From Pseudopedobacter sp038243635 (GTDB taxonomy: Bacteria > Bacteroidota > Bacteroidia > Sphingobacteriales > Sphingobacteriaceae), in the NCBI GenBank assembly GCA_038243635.1, contig JBBSQW010000004.1, positions 124,001 to 188,000 on the forward strand: a DNA stretch of 64,000 nt. Direction: 5' to 3'. Each line of letters starts with the position of its first letter. Position 1 is the first letter of the stretch. Below, piece after piece: positions 9,748 to 17,745 of the stretch. Under the pieces are notes generated by a model. It ran no database searches, was not told where the DNA came from, and saw only the letters and a list, made by a program, of their open reading frames with translations. The position numbers and the translations under genes are program-made.

Positions 9748-10515
9748 ATGTTTAAGATCGCCAAATATATTTCGCTTGATATTATCAAAAGCAAAGTCAT
9801 TATTGCTTATACCCTATTGCTGGCTGCAATTTGTGTAAGTATTTTTATGGCCGATGAGGACGTTACAAAAGGCCTAGTAAGTATTACCACCGTAATGTTA
9901 ATTATTGTGCCTTTGGTAAGTGTGGTTTATGCAACTACCTATTATTTTAACGCATCAGAATTTACAGAACTTTTGGTATCGCAACCGATAAGTCGTAAAA
10001 ACATTTTGATGGGTAAATACTGGGGGATTTGTGCTGCAATTTTAGGAGCGTTTCTTTTAGGAGTTGGCGTACCTGTTTTATTGTTTGCATTCTCTACAAC
10101 TGGATTAACTTTAATCCTGACTGGCAGTCTATTAACGTTGTGTTTCATTTCGTTAGCATTTTTATCATCCGTTTTAATGCGTGACAAAGCAAAAGGAATT
10201 GGTTTAGCTTTGATGATGTGGTTTTACTGTTCGATTATTTTTGATGGGTTGGTGTTGGTTTTCTTATTCGCACTTTCCGATTACCCACTAGAGAAAGTTT
10301 TGATTGTTATTACCGCTTTCAATCCGATTGATTTAGCTAGGATATTAATTTTACTACAGTTAGATATTGCAGCTTTAATGGGCTATACAGGTGCTTTATA
10401 CCAACAGTTTTTTGGGAGTGGGATTGGCGTTGCCTTTACTTTAATTATGCTGATGGTTTGGTTTTTATTACCTTTATGGGCTTCGTTAAGGATTTTTAAA
10501 AAGAAAGACTTATAA
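9748..10515 (+). CDS. nosY: NosY, ABC transporter permease subunit
   Basis: A 255-residue membrane protein with six predicted helices, of the ABC-2 type, including an SQPISRKNILMGKYWG segment between helices 2 and 3 that matches the coupling region of NosY-like permeases. It follows nosF with a one-base gap. It is the last canonical member of the nos operon; no nosR-like gene is seen. Confidence 0.92.
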   Translation: MFKIAKYISLDIIKSKVIIAYTLLLAAICVSIFMADEDVTKGLVSITTVMLIIVPLVSVVYATTYYFNASEFTELLVSQPISRKNILMGKYWGICAAILGAFLLGVGVPVLLFAFSTTGLTLILTGSLLTLCFISLAFLSSVLMRDKAKGIGLALMMWFYCSIIFDGLVLVFLFALSDYPLEKVLIVITAFNPIDLARILILLQLDIAALMGYTGALYQQFFGSGIGVAFTLIMLMVWFLLPLWASLRIFKKKDL

Positions 10516-10529
10516 CAAAAAGAATAGAG

Positions 10530-10898
10530 ATGAAAAGAGTGCTCGCTACTTTTCTTATTTTAACATTTATATTTCAAATTGCTGTGCAGTTTGGCATATT
10601 CCTCTATTTTGAAGCCAACCAAAATTACATCGCTAAAACACAATGCGAAAACATTAAAAAACCAGAAATGCATTGTGATGGGCAATGTATTTTAACCAAA
10701 TTATTAAAGAAAACCGAACAGGATAAAGAAAACAAAAAAGCTTTCAGCAGTCGTATTATAGATGCTCTTGTTCATCACGATGCTAATTTTGAATTCAACA
10801 ATTTAGCAGTCAATCTAAAAAATGAGAAAGCCATTTTCAAACCTGCTTTCTCCATTAATTCATCATCTTCTATTTTTCATCCTCCACCAGTAGTTTAA
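10530..10898 (+). CDS. Small secreted or membrane-anchored Cys-motif protein, copper-associated by context
   Basis: A 122-residue protein, unknown function. One N-terminal hydrophobic segment (about 5-27) is followed by CENIKKPEMHCDGQC (residues about 39-53), a C-x10-C-x3-C arrangement with a Met and a His that could bind a metal, and then a Lys-rich region and a C-terminus ending HPPPVV. It lies 14 bases after nosY and therefore probably rides on the nos transcript. I recall similar small proteins beside copper-receptor genes in Bacteroidota, but the copper link is inference. Confidence 0.75.
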   Translation: MKRVLATFLILTFIFQIAVQFGIFLYFEANQNYIAKTQCENIKKPEMHCDGQCILTKLLKKTEQDKENKKAFSSRIIDALVHHDANFEFNNLAVNLKNEKAIFKPAFSINSSSSIFHPPPVV

Positions 10899-10964
10899 TT
10901 GGGTATTTTTCTGGGTTTTTGTTTAACCACAGAGTTCACGGAGGTTTCCACCGAGAACACAAAA

Positions 10965-10997
10965 GAAGAAGAAGAAGAAGAAGAAGAAGAAGAAGAA
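10965..10997 (+). repeat. GAA trinucleotide microsatellite, 11 units
   Basis: Eleven uninterrupted GAA units. Such pure trinucleotide tracts slip readily during replication. It is downstream of the Cys-motif gene and about 375 bases before the FixH-like gene, so it is not inside a recognised coding region. Confidence 0.9.
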
Positions 10998-11089
10998 AGT
11001 TTCATTAACTACTGAATACGCGAAGAGCCCAGAGCTGGGTGCTTTGACCTCGGTAGGTAGAATCTTGTGCCTTATTTCAAACTTCCGTT

Positions 11090-11310
11090 TTATTCCACTA
11101 TTGTCGAACCCAGCAAAAGCACTGCCCTGACTTAACTTTTTATTCCGCCTTGTCGGTTGCAGATTGCAGAAACGAAGTTTAACCACTGCCATTGTAGCAA
11201 CCGGCGTAGCGGGGAGTTTTTTTGGTTACTTTTTTTGCGGAAAAAAAAGTCACTGCCATTTGCCCGGCATGAGGGCAGGCAAGCCATGAACGTAAAAGCC
11301 AAATTGCCAC
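11090..11310 (+). repeat. Intergenic repeat, long family, copy 1
   Basis: Contains TTCCGCCTTGTCGGTTGC, ACTGCCATTGTAGCAACCGG and TGCCCGGCATGAGGGCA. The same order of blocks is seen, more diverged, at 17320-17540, and on the opposite strand in part at 61530-61700. It carries a self-complementary stretch around TTACTTTTTTTGCGG and AAAAAAAAGT. Non-coding, probably a mobile or formerly mobile small element. Confidence 0.6.
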
Positions 11311-11372
11311 AAAAAAAGTGACAGTTCAATACTTAAAACCTATCACTTAATTCTTACAAAGTATAAGACAAC

Positions 11373-12188
11373 ATGAAAAACATACTAAAATATATAACGC
11401 TAGTATCTTTTACAATACTATCAGCAGCCTGTGGCAAAAACGAAGAAATCACCAAAACACCAATAAATAAAATAAAAGTCGGTGAAGCCTATGCACTCGG
11501 CGCAGCTACAAAAATCCAACTCTGGGCAGATGCCGATTTAAACACGGGTTATAACAAACTATACATTTCCGCATTAGATTCTGCGAGCAATCAACAAAAA
11601 GCTGACGCTACATTCAGCATCAAACCAATGATGACGATGAACATGACTGGCGGAATGCCAATGACTCACTCCTCTCCTTTTGAACAGGCAGATGCATCAG
11701 CAAAAAAAGACATGCTTACACCGGCTGCTGCAATATTTAGCATGCCAACATCAGATTCCGGTTCATGGAAAATAGAAGTTACATTAAACGGAGGCAAAAA
11801 AGCGATCATTCCAATTATCGTAAAACAACCTACTGAATCACGTTTAACCACAACTACTTCCGTTACTGATAATAGTGTTTACATGGTGGCTTTAGTTCCA
11901 AGTGTGGCGTATAAAGTTGGTTCTGATGATTTTGAACTTCAAATCAGCAAAAAAATAGATGGCAATACTTACACCGCTGCAAATGATTTGACAGTCGAGA
12001 TTACACCCGAAATGCCAGATATGGGCCACGGCTCACCCAATAACGTTAACCCAGTTTTTACAAAAAATGGACATTACAAGGGAAAAGTTAATTTCACCAT
12101 GACAGGTTATTGGAAAGTGAACCTAAAAATTAAAGACGGACAGGGTGCTTTAGTTAGTGAGGATACATTTTTCAAAATTACTTTTTAG
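11373..12188 (+). CDS. FixH/YtkA-like lipoprotein, Met/His-rich
   Basis: A 271-residue lipoprotein (signal ends SAAC, C20) with two beta-rich domains of the YtkA/FixH type. Between them at about 86-101 is MMTMNMTGGMPMTHSS, and near 213 is PDMGHGSPNN; clusters of Met and His like these are typical of copper-binding periplasmic proteins. It lies 17 bases before the NosA-type receptor gene and is probably co-transcribed with it. A role in accepting imported copper in the periplasm is inference. Confidence 0.75.
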   Translation: MKNILKYITLVSFTILSAACGKNEEITKTPINKIKVGEAYALGAATKIQLWADADLNTGYNKLYISALDSASNQQKADATFSIKPMMTMNMTGGMPMTHSSPFEQADASAKKDMLTPAAAIFSMPTSDSGSWKIEVTLNGGKKAIIPIIVKQPTESRLTTTTSVTDNSVYMVALVPSVAYKVGSDDFELQISKKIDGNTYTAANDLTVEITPEMPDMGHGSPNNVNPVFTKNGHYKGKVNFTMTGYWKVNLKIKDGQGALVSEDTFFKITF

Positions 12189-12205
12189 TACAAAAAATCA
12201 ACGTG

Positions 12206-14227
12206 ATGAGATTTTTAAAATATATCATAATCGGCATTTTTTTAAGCTTAGGAACTGCCAGCAACGGTTTAGCGCAGGAATGTTGTCCTACAGATAGCAT
12301 TTACAAGCGTTTGGCTTTACAGGAAGTTGTAATCACTGAAAATATTAGTGGCGATAATGCTTTATTAAAATTCTATAAAAGCACCAAAACGTCCTCAACT
12401 GAGGATATTTTGGCTCGCTTAGCTGCGGTAAATCTGATCAGAAGAGGAAGCTACGCCATGGAGCCAGTAATTCGTGGTTTTTCGGCAAATCAAACTTCCT
12501 TAACGTTAGACGGAATTAAAATTTTTGGTGCCTGTACAGATCATATGGATCCGCCGACGTCCTATGTAGAACCATCAAATTTAAAAAGCATACAGTTGGC
12601 AACATCTGCCATGGCAAGTAAATTTGGATCGAACATTGGCGGTTCCCTAAACTTGCAGTTGGCACAAGCGCAACTGGGTACAGAAAAACCCGTGAGTGGG
12701 ATGTTTACCAGCTCTTATTCCTTAGCATCGCAAAGCACCAACAACGCTTTAGAACTCAATTACGGCGCTAAAAAATTTGGTCTACGCTTTAGTGGCGTTT
12801 ACCGGAAAGCCGGGAATTATTTGGCGAACAGCCAAGAAGTACCTTTTACACAGTATCAAAAAGTTAATTTCAGCATCAATGCAAAGTACATGCTTAAGGA
12901 AAACAGCTTTTTAAGTTTAGACATTCTAGCAGACGATGGTTGGGATATTGGTTATGCTGCTTTACCGATGGACGTTGCTTTCGCGAAAGCTAAAATCTAT
13001 GCGCTTTCCTTTAAATCTTATCCAAAAAATAAAGCTTTTAGTTATTTTGAAGCTAAAGTTTATGGCAACAACATCATCCACAGCATGGATGATACCAAAC
13101 GCCCATTAACCCCAATGCACATGGATATGCCTGGCTGGAGTGACACATACGGCGCTTACGCAGAAACTGCAATTAATTGGAATCCAAAAAATCTATTAAC
13201 CATCAGAACCGACGGCTACAGCAATTTAACCCGAGCCGAAATGACGATGTATCCACAAAATAGTGCTCCGATGTTTATGCTGACTTGGCCAGACGTACGT
13301 AATACCACCGCAGGTTTATACGTCAATAACGATTATCTTTTGAATAAAAAATTTACTTATAACCTAAACGGACGAGTAGATTATAGCCGCTCTAAAGTTA
13401 CCAGCGAAACGGGTCGCACCCAGCTAGAAGTTTTTAATTATAATGTCGACAATGCTCGGATAAAAATCCTTAAAAACTTAAACACTGGCGTCAGTTACAA
13501 ATCGGGGAACTTCCATTCTTCTGTAAGTCTAGGGTACAGCGAACGGCCGTCTTCAACCAACGAACTTTACGGCTTTTATCTTTTTAATGCCTACGACGGT
13601 TACGATTATATTGGCAATCCCAACCTTAAAGATGAGCAATCGCTTAATGCAGAGTTAAACCTAGGGTACAGCATTAAAAATACTGCTGTTAATATCAGTT
13701 TTTTTAACAATGAAATCCAAAATTACACGCTCGGCAAGTATCATCCAGAAATTAGCGTAATGACGATTGGTGGAAACGGAACAAAAATTTATGAGCAAGT
13801 TGCAAATGCTAATCTAAAAGGTCTCGAAATTGGTTTGACCACTGCATTACTCAAAAATCTTCAATTGGTAAGCAATGCCAGATACACCAAAGGCACCGAT
13901 AATGACAATAAACCTTTGCCTTTAATTTCTCCACTTAAATTCACTTCTTCTTTACGGTACACTAAATCAAAGTTTAGTCTACAAGCAGAAAACGTTTGGG
14001 CTAGTGCGCAAAACCATGTAAGCGCTTTAGTTAACGAAAAAACGACTCCAGCTTATACACTTGTTAACCTTAGGGGAACTTATACTTTTAAAGTGAAACA
14101 AAGCAAATTGGAACTAAATGCAGGCGTAGAAAATTTATTTGATACTTATTACCAAGACCATTTAGATTGGGGAAATATCCCAAGACCAGGAAGGAATGTG
14201 ATGGCCGGAGTGTCTTATGTTTTTTAG
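12206..14227 (+). CDS. TonB-dependent copper receptor of the OprC/NosA type
   Basis: A 673-residue outer-membrane beta-barrel receptor with signal peptide (ending NGLAQ). The plug domain contains RRGSYAMEPVIRGF and, near residues 108-121, FGACTDHMDPPTSY, which resembles the Cys/Met copper-site segment (MDPP) of OprC and NosA. The barrel ends with the usual aromatic C-terminus (VSYVF). I chose the ATG at 12206 over the GTG one codon earlier. NosA is the copper receptor first found through nitrous oxide reductase maturation, which fits its place 1.7 kb after nosY. Confidence 0.85.
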   Translation: MRFLKYIIIGIFLSLGTASNGLAQECCPTDSIYKRLALQEVVITENISGDNALLKFYKSTKTSSTEDILARLAAVNLIRRGSYAMEPVIRGFSANQTSLTLDGIKIFGACTDHMDPPTSYVEPSNLKSIQLATSAMASKFGSNIGGSLNLQLAQAQLGTEKPVSGMFTSSYSLASQSTNNALELNYGAKKFGLRFSGVYRKAGNYLANSQEVPFTQYQKVNFSINAKYMLKENSFLSLDILADDGWDIGYAALPMDVAFAKAKIYALSFKSYPKNKAFSYFEAKVYGNNIIHSMDDTKRPLTPMHMDMPGWSDTYGAYAETAINWNPKNLLTIRTDGYSNLTRAEMTMYPQNSAPMFMLTWPDVRNTTAGLYVNNDYLLNKKFTYNLNGRVDYSRSKVTSETGRTQLEVFNYNVDNARIKILKNLNTGVSYKSGNFHSSVSLGYSERPSSTNELYGFYLFNAYDGYDYIGNPNLKDEQSLNAELNLGYSIKNTAVNISFFNNEIQNYTLGKYHPEISVMTIGGNGTKIYEQVANANLKGLEIGLTTALLKNLQLVSNARYTKGTDNDNKPLPLISPLKFTSSLRYTKSKFSLQAENVWASAQNHVSALVNEKTTPAYTLVNLRGTYTFKVKQSKLELNAGVENLFDTYYQDHLDWGNIPRPGRNVMAGVSYVF

Positions 14228-14266
14228 GATTGAGGAATTTGGTTTTCGAGACAAGGTTTAGTCCAA

Positions 14267-14290
14267 GCAAGGTCTTTCGCAGAAGACCTT
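14267..14290. repeat. Short hairpin repeat with TCGCAG loop, copy 1
   Basis: A perfect 9-bp stem (CAAGGTCTT with its complement) around the loop TCGCAG. A degenerate copy lies at 14361-14386 and another with a longer stem at 16573-16600. The preceding TCCAAG or TCCGAG is also shared. It follows the receptor gene, so it may also act as a transcript end, but there is no T run. Confidence 0.75.
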
Positions 14291-14360
14291 GTACTACGTC
14301 TTTGGGATAACATTTTCTTTATATAGGAAGCACTCGTCTATTTTATAATCTTGTGTCCAA

Positions 14361-14386
14361 GCAGTGTCTTTCGCAGGATACTCTGC
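14361..14386. repeat. Short hairpin repeat with TCGCAG loop, degenerate copy 2
   Basis: GCAGTGTCTT and GATACTCTGC flank the same TCGCAG loop as the copies at 14267 and 16573, with two mismatches in the stem. Confidence 0.65.
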
Positions 14387-14498
14387 ATTCTATCTCCGTG
14401 AGATTATTTTATTTATATATGGAGCCACCAATCGTTTACTTCATATTCCCCCGATCGTCGCCGCGGAAGGCTACACAGTTTCCTTGATGATCAATCCT

Positions 14499-14780
14499 CT
14501 ACTTCTTAACTTTTTTCATAAAATACCAATACTTATTTTCCTCATTTCTAACTAGTTTTGATTGCTTAAATAAATCAAGTCTATCAGCCTCTTCTACTTT
14601 CTTTAAGAAATCTCTGAGTGGTAAACCATCTTTATAATCTAACTTAAAAACACCACTCTCCACAAAATTTTTCATTAAATCTTTTGCCTGCATTTCTTTT
14701 ACTTTTGGGTTAAGCTTGAAATAATCGAATACAATTTGATCTATTGCACCAGCTTTTTGGATATTAGTTTCAGATAACAT
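14499..14780 (-). CDS. Hypothetical protein, small and charged
   Basis: A 93-residue soluble protein rich in Lys, Asp and Glu, with no signal peptide or membrane segment. The sequence has the look of a helical protein (for example LPLRDFLKKVEEADRL). I recognise no domain. It is transcribed toward the receptor gene and stands alone. Composition and codon use look like a real gene, but its function is unknown. Confidence 0.6.
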   Translation of the reverse strand: MLSETNIQKAGAIDQIVFDYFKLNPKVKEMQAKDLMKNFVESGVFKLDYKDGLPLRDFLKKVEEADRLDLFKQSKLVRNEENKYWYFMKKVKK

Positions 14781-15086
14781 TTCTTAATAATTATGATGAT
14801 GATTAAATAAACGAGTTTTTTAAAATTCTACCAACGTTGTGTAGGAGATTGAAACGGCGAATTTACTCCTTTTTATTCTTCCAGCGCAAGAAGCTGGTTT
14901 ATATTATGGAACTAGGTTTTACGTTTATATAGAACGACTCACCAGTTCCTAGCAATTCGAGATGTTCGAATTGCGTCTCCAGAACAAATAAATAGACCGG
15001 ATTTGTAATCGGCTTTACTGCAACGGTATAAAAAATAAATGGATTCAAGTCCGTGGGGATCTAAAACTAAACATCAAAGAACTTAT
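14781..15086. other. Non-coding spacer with a perfect hairpin
   Basis: No gene seen. A perfect 9-bp stem GCAATTCGA with a GATGT loop lies at 14952-14974, about 115 bases after the stop of mpg (which reads leftward) and in a position where it could end that transcript, though it lacks a T run. Confidence 0.5.
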
Positions 15087-15722
15087 TTATTTTTTGCTAA
15101 TAAACCGGTTTCCTTTGATGTAATACCGATATGGTAAATCAGCGCCTAGGGTTATGCCGATCCGGACAGAAGTCACCATCTCAAAATCAAATAATACCGG
15201 GCCACGGATGTAAAGATTACCGTTAATAAGGGAAGTACCATTATGCGATTTCCGCCCGATACCCATTGCAGTAGTTAATTTTGCAGGACCGTTGCACAGA
15301 TTCCTGATGCCATCTGCGGTTGTTGAATCAATCGAGTTGTTCCGATAACGAGCAAAACCTGTTTTAAACGCTTCATTTCGTCTCATTCCCATCAATTCGA
15401 TGCCTTCCATAGGTTCTAACGCTCGGATAAGCACAGCTTCACCTGTGCCTTTCGGACCGCTAACTACATTAATGCAATTGTAATGGTTATAAATTTGATA
15501 AACATACAACGTTCCAGCATCACCAAACATCGCGGCGTTACGCGGTGTTTCGCGCTTGTAAGCGTGACACGCTGGGTCTCCAGACAAATACCCCTCTGTT
15601 TCCACAATGATTCCAGCTGTAATTCCTTCGGGTGTTTCATGGACTAGTTCGCAACCGAGCAAAAGCTGAGCAAGGGTTAACGTATCGTGTTTTTGGTAGA
15701 AATTGTCTAAAAGTTTAATCAT
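15087..15722 (-). CDS. mpg: DNA-3-methyladenine glycosylase (AAG/MPG family)
   Basis: A 211-residue base-excision repair glycosylase that removes alkylated purines. Family motifs are visible: LLGCELVHE near 22, IVETEGYLSGDPACHA near 39, GTLYVYQIYNHYNCINVV near 70 and GPAKLTTAMGI near 144. Length is normal for bacterial members. It is encoded alone, convergent with no partner. Confidence 0.93.
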   Translation of the reverse strand: MIKLLDNFYQKHDTLTLAQLLLGCELVHETPEGITAGIIVETEGYLSGDPACHAYKRETPRNAAMFGDAGTLYVYQIYNHYNCINVVSGPKGTGEAVLIRALEPMEGIELMGMRRNEAFKTGFARYRNNSIDSTTADGIRNLCNGPAKLTTAMGIGRKSHNGTSLINGNLYIRGPVLFDFEMVTSVRIGITLGADLPYRYYIKGNRFISKK

Positions 15723-15906
15723 AGCGTATTGGAGATAATGGAATCTTCCGTTAATAAAAGCAAAGAAATTATTATGCCAGTGCGAAGATCTATAAGACTA
15801 ATATCTAAAAGTATTGAACTGCAGACGAACCCAACGTATAACCTTTACTTACGTGAAGTTTTTATCTGAAAAAACTTTTTAGTTTTGAAATTCTAAACTT
15901 GAAATC

Positions 15907-16508
15907 ATGTCAGCAAACAAAATGTTCAGCCTTTTAGACGACCTCTTAGAAAATATTCCTGATAAATTTTATAAAAACCTAAGAAACAAAATGACATGCA
16001 AAGTTTATGAGAAATCGCAGACCATATTAGATTGTGGGGACAGCATTAAATATCTCTACTACTTAGAAAAGGGTTTCGCAAGAGGCCTAGATGAACAAGG
16101 TAACATGATTTGGTTCTGCGAAGAAAATGAAATTATTCTTTTTAACAAATTCTCCTCTGTTAAATCTCGTTCCGCCTATCAAGTTATAGTAGAAAAGAAA
16201 ACTATTATTTATCGGATAAGCATCCAAGATATTTTTGAATTTGCTGATGAAAAATTTGTAGAAAACTTGCTTTCGGCGTGTGTGGACGCAAGCCAGTGTT
16301 TTTACTTCTGCAGGTTGTTTTACGAAAATTAACAATAAAAGAGAAGCTTCTCTATCTTTTAAAAAACCACATTATTTTTGGAAACGCCAGGTTAGAATTA
16401 CTAAGCTTATTCTTAGGCGCATCTATTCCAAGAATTTCAACTGCAAGAAAGCAATTAGTTTCAGAGAAAAAAGCAGCTATCCACAATTCGCTTTATTATC
16501 TCATTTAG
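15907..16508 (+). pseudogene. Crp/Fnr-family transcription regulator, broken by an apparent -1 frameshift
   Basis: The first frame (15907-16332, 141 codons) encodes a cyclic-nucleotide-binding-like beta-roll (YEKSQTILDCGDSIKYLYYL, then LEKGFARGLDEQGN). It ends at a stop right after FYEN. In the next frame the sequence continues as RKLTIKEKLLYLLKNH and IPRISTARKQL, the linker helix and helix-turn-helix of the same family, up to 16508. One extra A in the A run at 16325-16328 would join the two into about 200 residues, the normal family size. So this is either a recent pseudogene or a sequencing error. A link to nos control is only positional. Confidence 0.8.
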
Positions 16509-16572
16509 TTTAAAGTTACTCTTCCGGACACGAGTCTTCTTCATTTCTTTTATCTTGTATCTTTTTTGTCCG

Positions 16573-16600
16573 AGCAGGGTCTTTCGCAGAAGACCCTGCT
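16573..16600. repeat. Short hairpin repeat with TCGCAG-type loop, copy 3
   Basis: A perfect 11-bp stem AGCAGGGTCTT with its complement around TCGCAG. Same family as 14267-14290. It follows the broken Crp-type gene. Confidence 0.75.
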
Positions 16601-16697
16601 ATTTACTATCTCCTTTCCTTTCCATTTCAATCTGAAGCAACTCGTTGCACTAAGCAGAGGAGCAACTAACGCCTAAAAACTGTATCTTCGCCGAGAT

Positions 16698-17015
16698 ATG
16701 GGTTACGCAAAAGAAAGAGGAAAGCTTGAGAAGCTATCAACAAAAGTTAGTGGTTTAAAAAATTACGATGATAAAAGTCTTGCTGTCATCACAGATATAT
16801 TTGAGCAATATTCACATTCTGTTAGAATATTAAAAAATAAGAATCCAGAAGCGTTCACCGGACTTTATCAAAACGAATTGGAACAAGTAAAAGTTGGCAA
16901 ACGAGCGCTTAAAGTAAGTGAAGACGCTGATCGCCAAGATAAGTTTATTAAATATAGAGATGCTTTATTGGCTGCGCTGAATAATGCAATTAACGTAACT
17001 AAAGAGACTGCATAG
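16698..17015 (+). CDS. Hypothetical protein
   Basis: A 105-residue soluble protein, predicted mostly helical, with no signal peptide or recognised domain. It has a high share of Lys, Asp and Glu. A TATCTTCG box, close to TAnnTTTG, lies just before the ATG at about 16682. Function unknown; coding status rests on composition and a plausible promoter. Confidence 0.6.
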   Translation: MGYAKERGKLEKLSTKVSGLKNYDDKSLAVITDIFEQYSHSVRILKNKNPEAFTGLYQNELEQVKVGKRALKVSEDADRQDKFIKYRDALLAALNNAINVTKETA

Positions 17016-17745
17016 AGGAATATTATTGCCCAACGTCATTGCGAAGTCGAAGCGTTAGGTAAAAGCCTAAATCCGCTGTGGCAATCTCCGCGTCATTTGC
17101 ACTTTCCTGTTTTTCTGTTTGTTCTTAACAAAAGTTAACTCTTCGTAGGTTAGACATTGCTGCGGCTTGAAAAAAGCCTCGCAATGACTCCGTTTAAAAA
17201 AGCAATACTACAATGCTATAAACCATCTACATTCAACGCTAATCTAAAAGACGATGTGGACGGCATATGAATTCTGTAAATGAGGAGTGCCCACGTTAAG
17301 AGGCTAAAAGCACTGATTTTGCGTAAGCTCTAAATTCCGCTTTGGCGGTTGCGGTAACGGTGAAGAAGTTAAAGCACAACCATTGTAGCAGCCGGCATAG
17401 TGGAGAGATTATTCAATTTATCTATTGTTTTTTATAGGCTTTCATTCGTTCACTTCGTTCGGGTTTCTGGTTATTATTTTTGTAAAAAAGTTACTGCCAG
17501 ATGCCCGGCATGAGGGCAAGAAAGCCTGTGCGGGAATGCCAAGCTTTTGTTCATAGGAAACAATCGTACGGCGTTAGAGCAATTTTAAGCATATGCTTTA
17601 GAAAAGGGGTTCAATCTCCGTAGCTCAGGGATTGCCACGGCTTGAATAAAGCCTCGCAATGACGGTAAAAGAGAAAGAGTCCCACGGTTCTATCAACCTA
17701 ACCACCCAACAAGCGAACAACCGAACAAACTAGCCACCTAACAAC
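17016..17745. repeat. Repeat-rich spacer after the hypothetical gene (GCAATCTCCGCG family and long-family copy 2)
   Basis: These 730 bases have no supported gene. Blocks such as CGTCATTGCGAAGTCGAAGC at 17033, GGCAATCTCCGCG near 17081 and GCCTCGCAATGAC near 17177 and 17653 belong to an intergenic REP-like family also seen at 51978-52290 and 61230-61480. A second copy of the long repeat (17320-17540) has TTCCGCTTTGGCGGTTGCGG, CATTGTAGCAGCCGGC and TGCCCGGCATGAGGGCA. The whole is a stack of small non-coding elements. Confidence 0.7.

Larger units (their letters stand above)
10899..11372. other. Repeat-filled spacer between the nos operon and the copper-receptor genes
   Basis: No gene is supported in these 474 bases. 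The spacer contains a GAA microsatellite (10965-10997) and one copy of a roughly 200-base intergenic repeat (about 11040-11310) related to sequences at 17320-17540 and 61530-61700. The ATG of the FixH-like gene follows a short AT-rich stretch (11322-11372) that may hold its promoter. Confidence 0.6.

Noticed and set aside
14364..14555. A 63-codon frame after the receptor gene
   Set aside because: It begins inside the hairpin repeat copy 2 and overlaps the opposite-strand 93-residue gene; no support.
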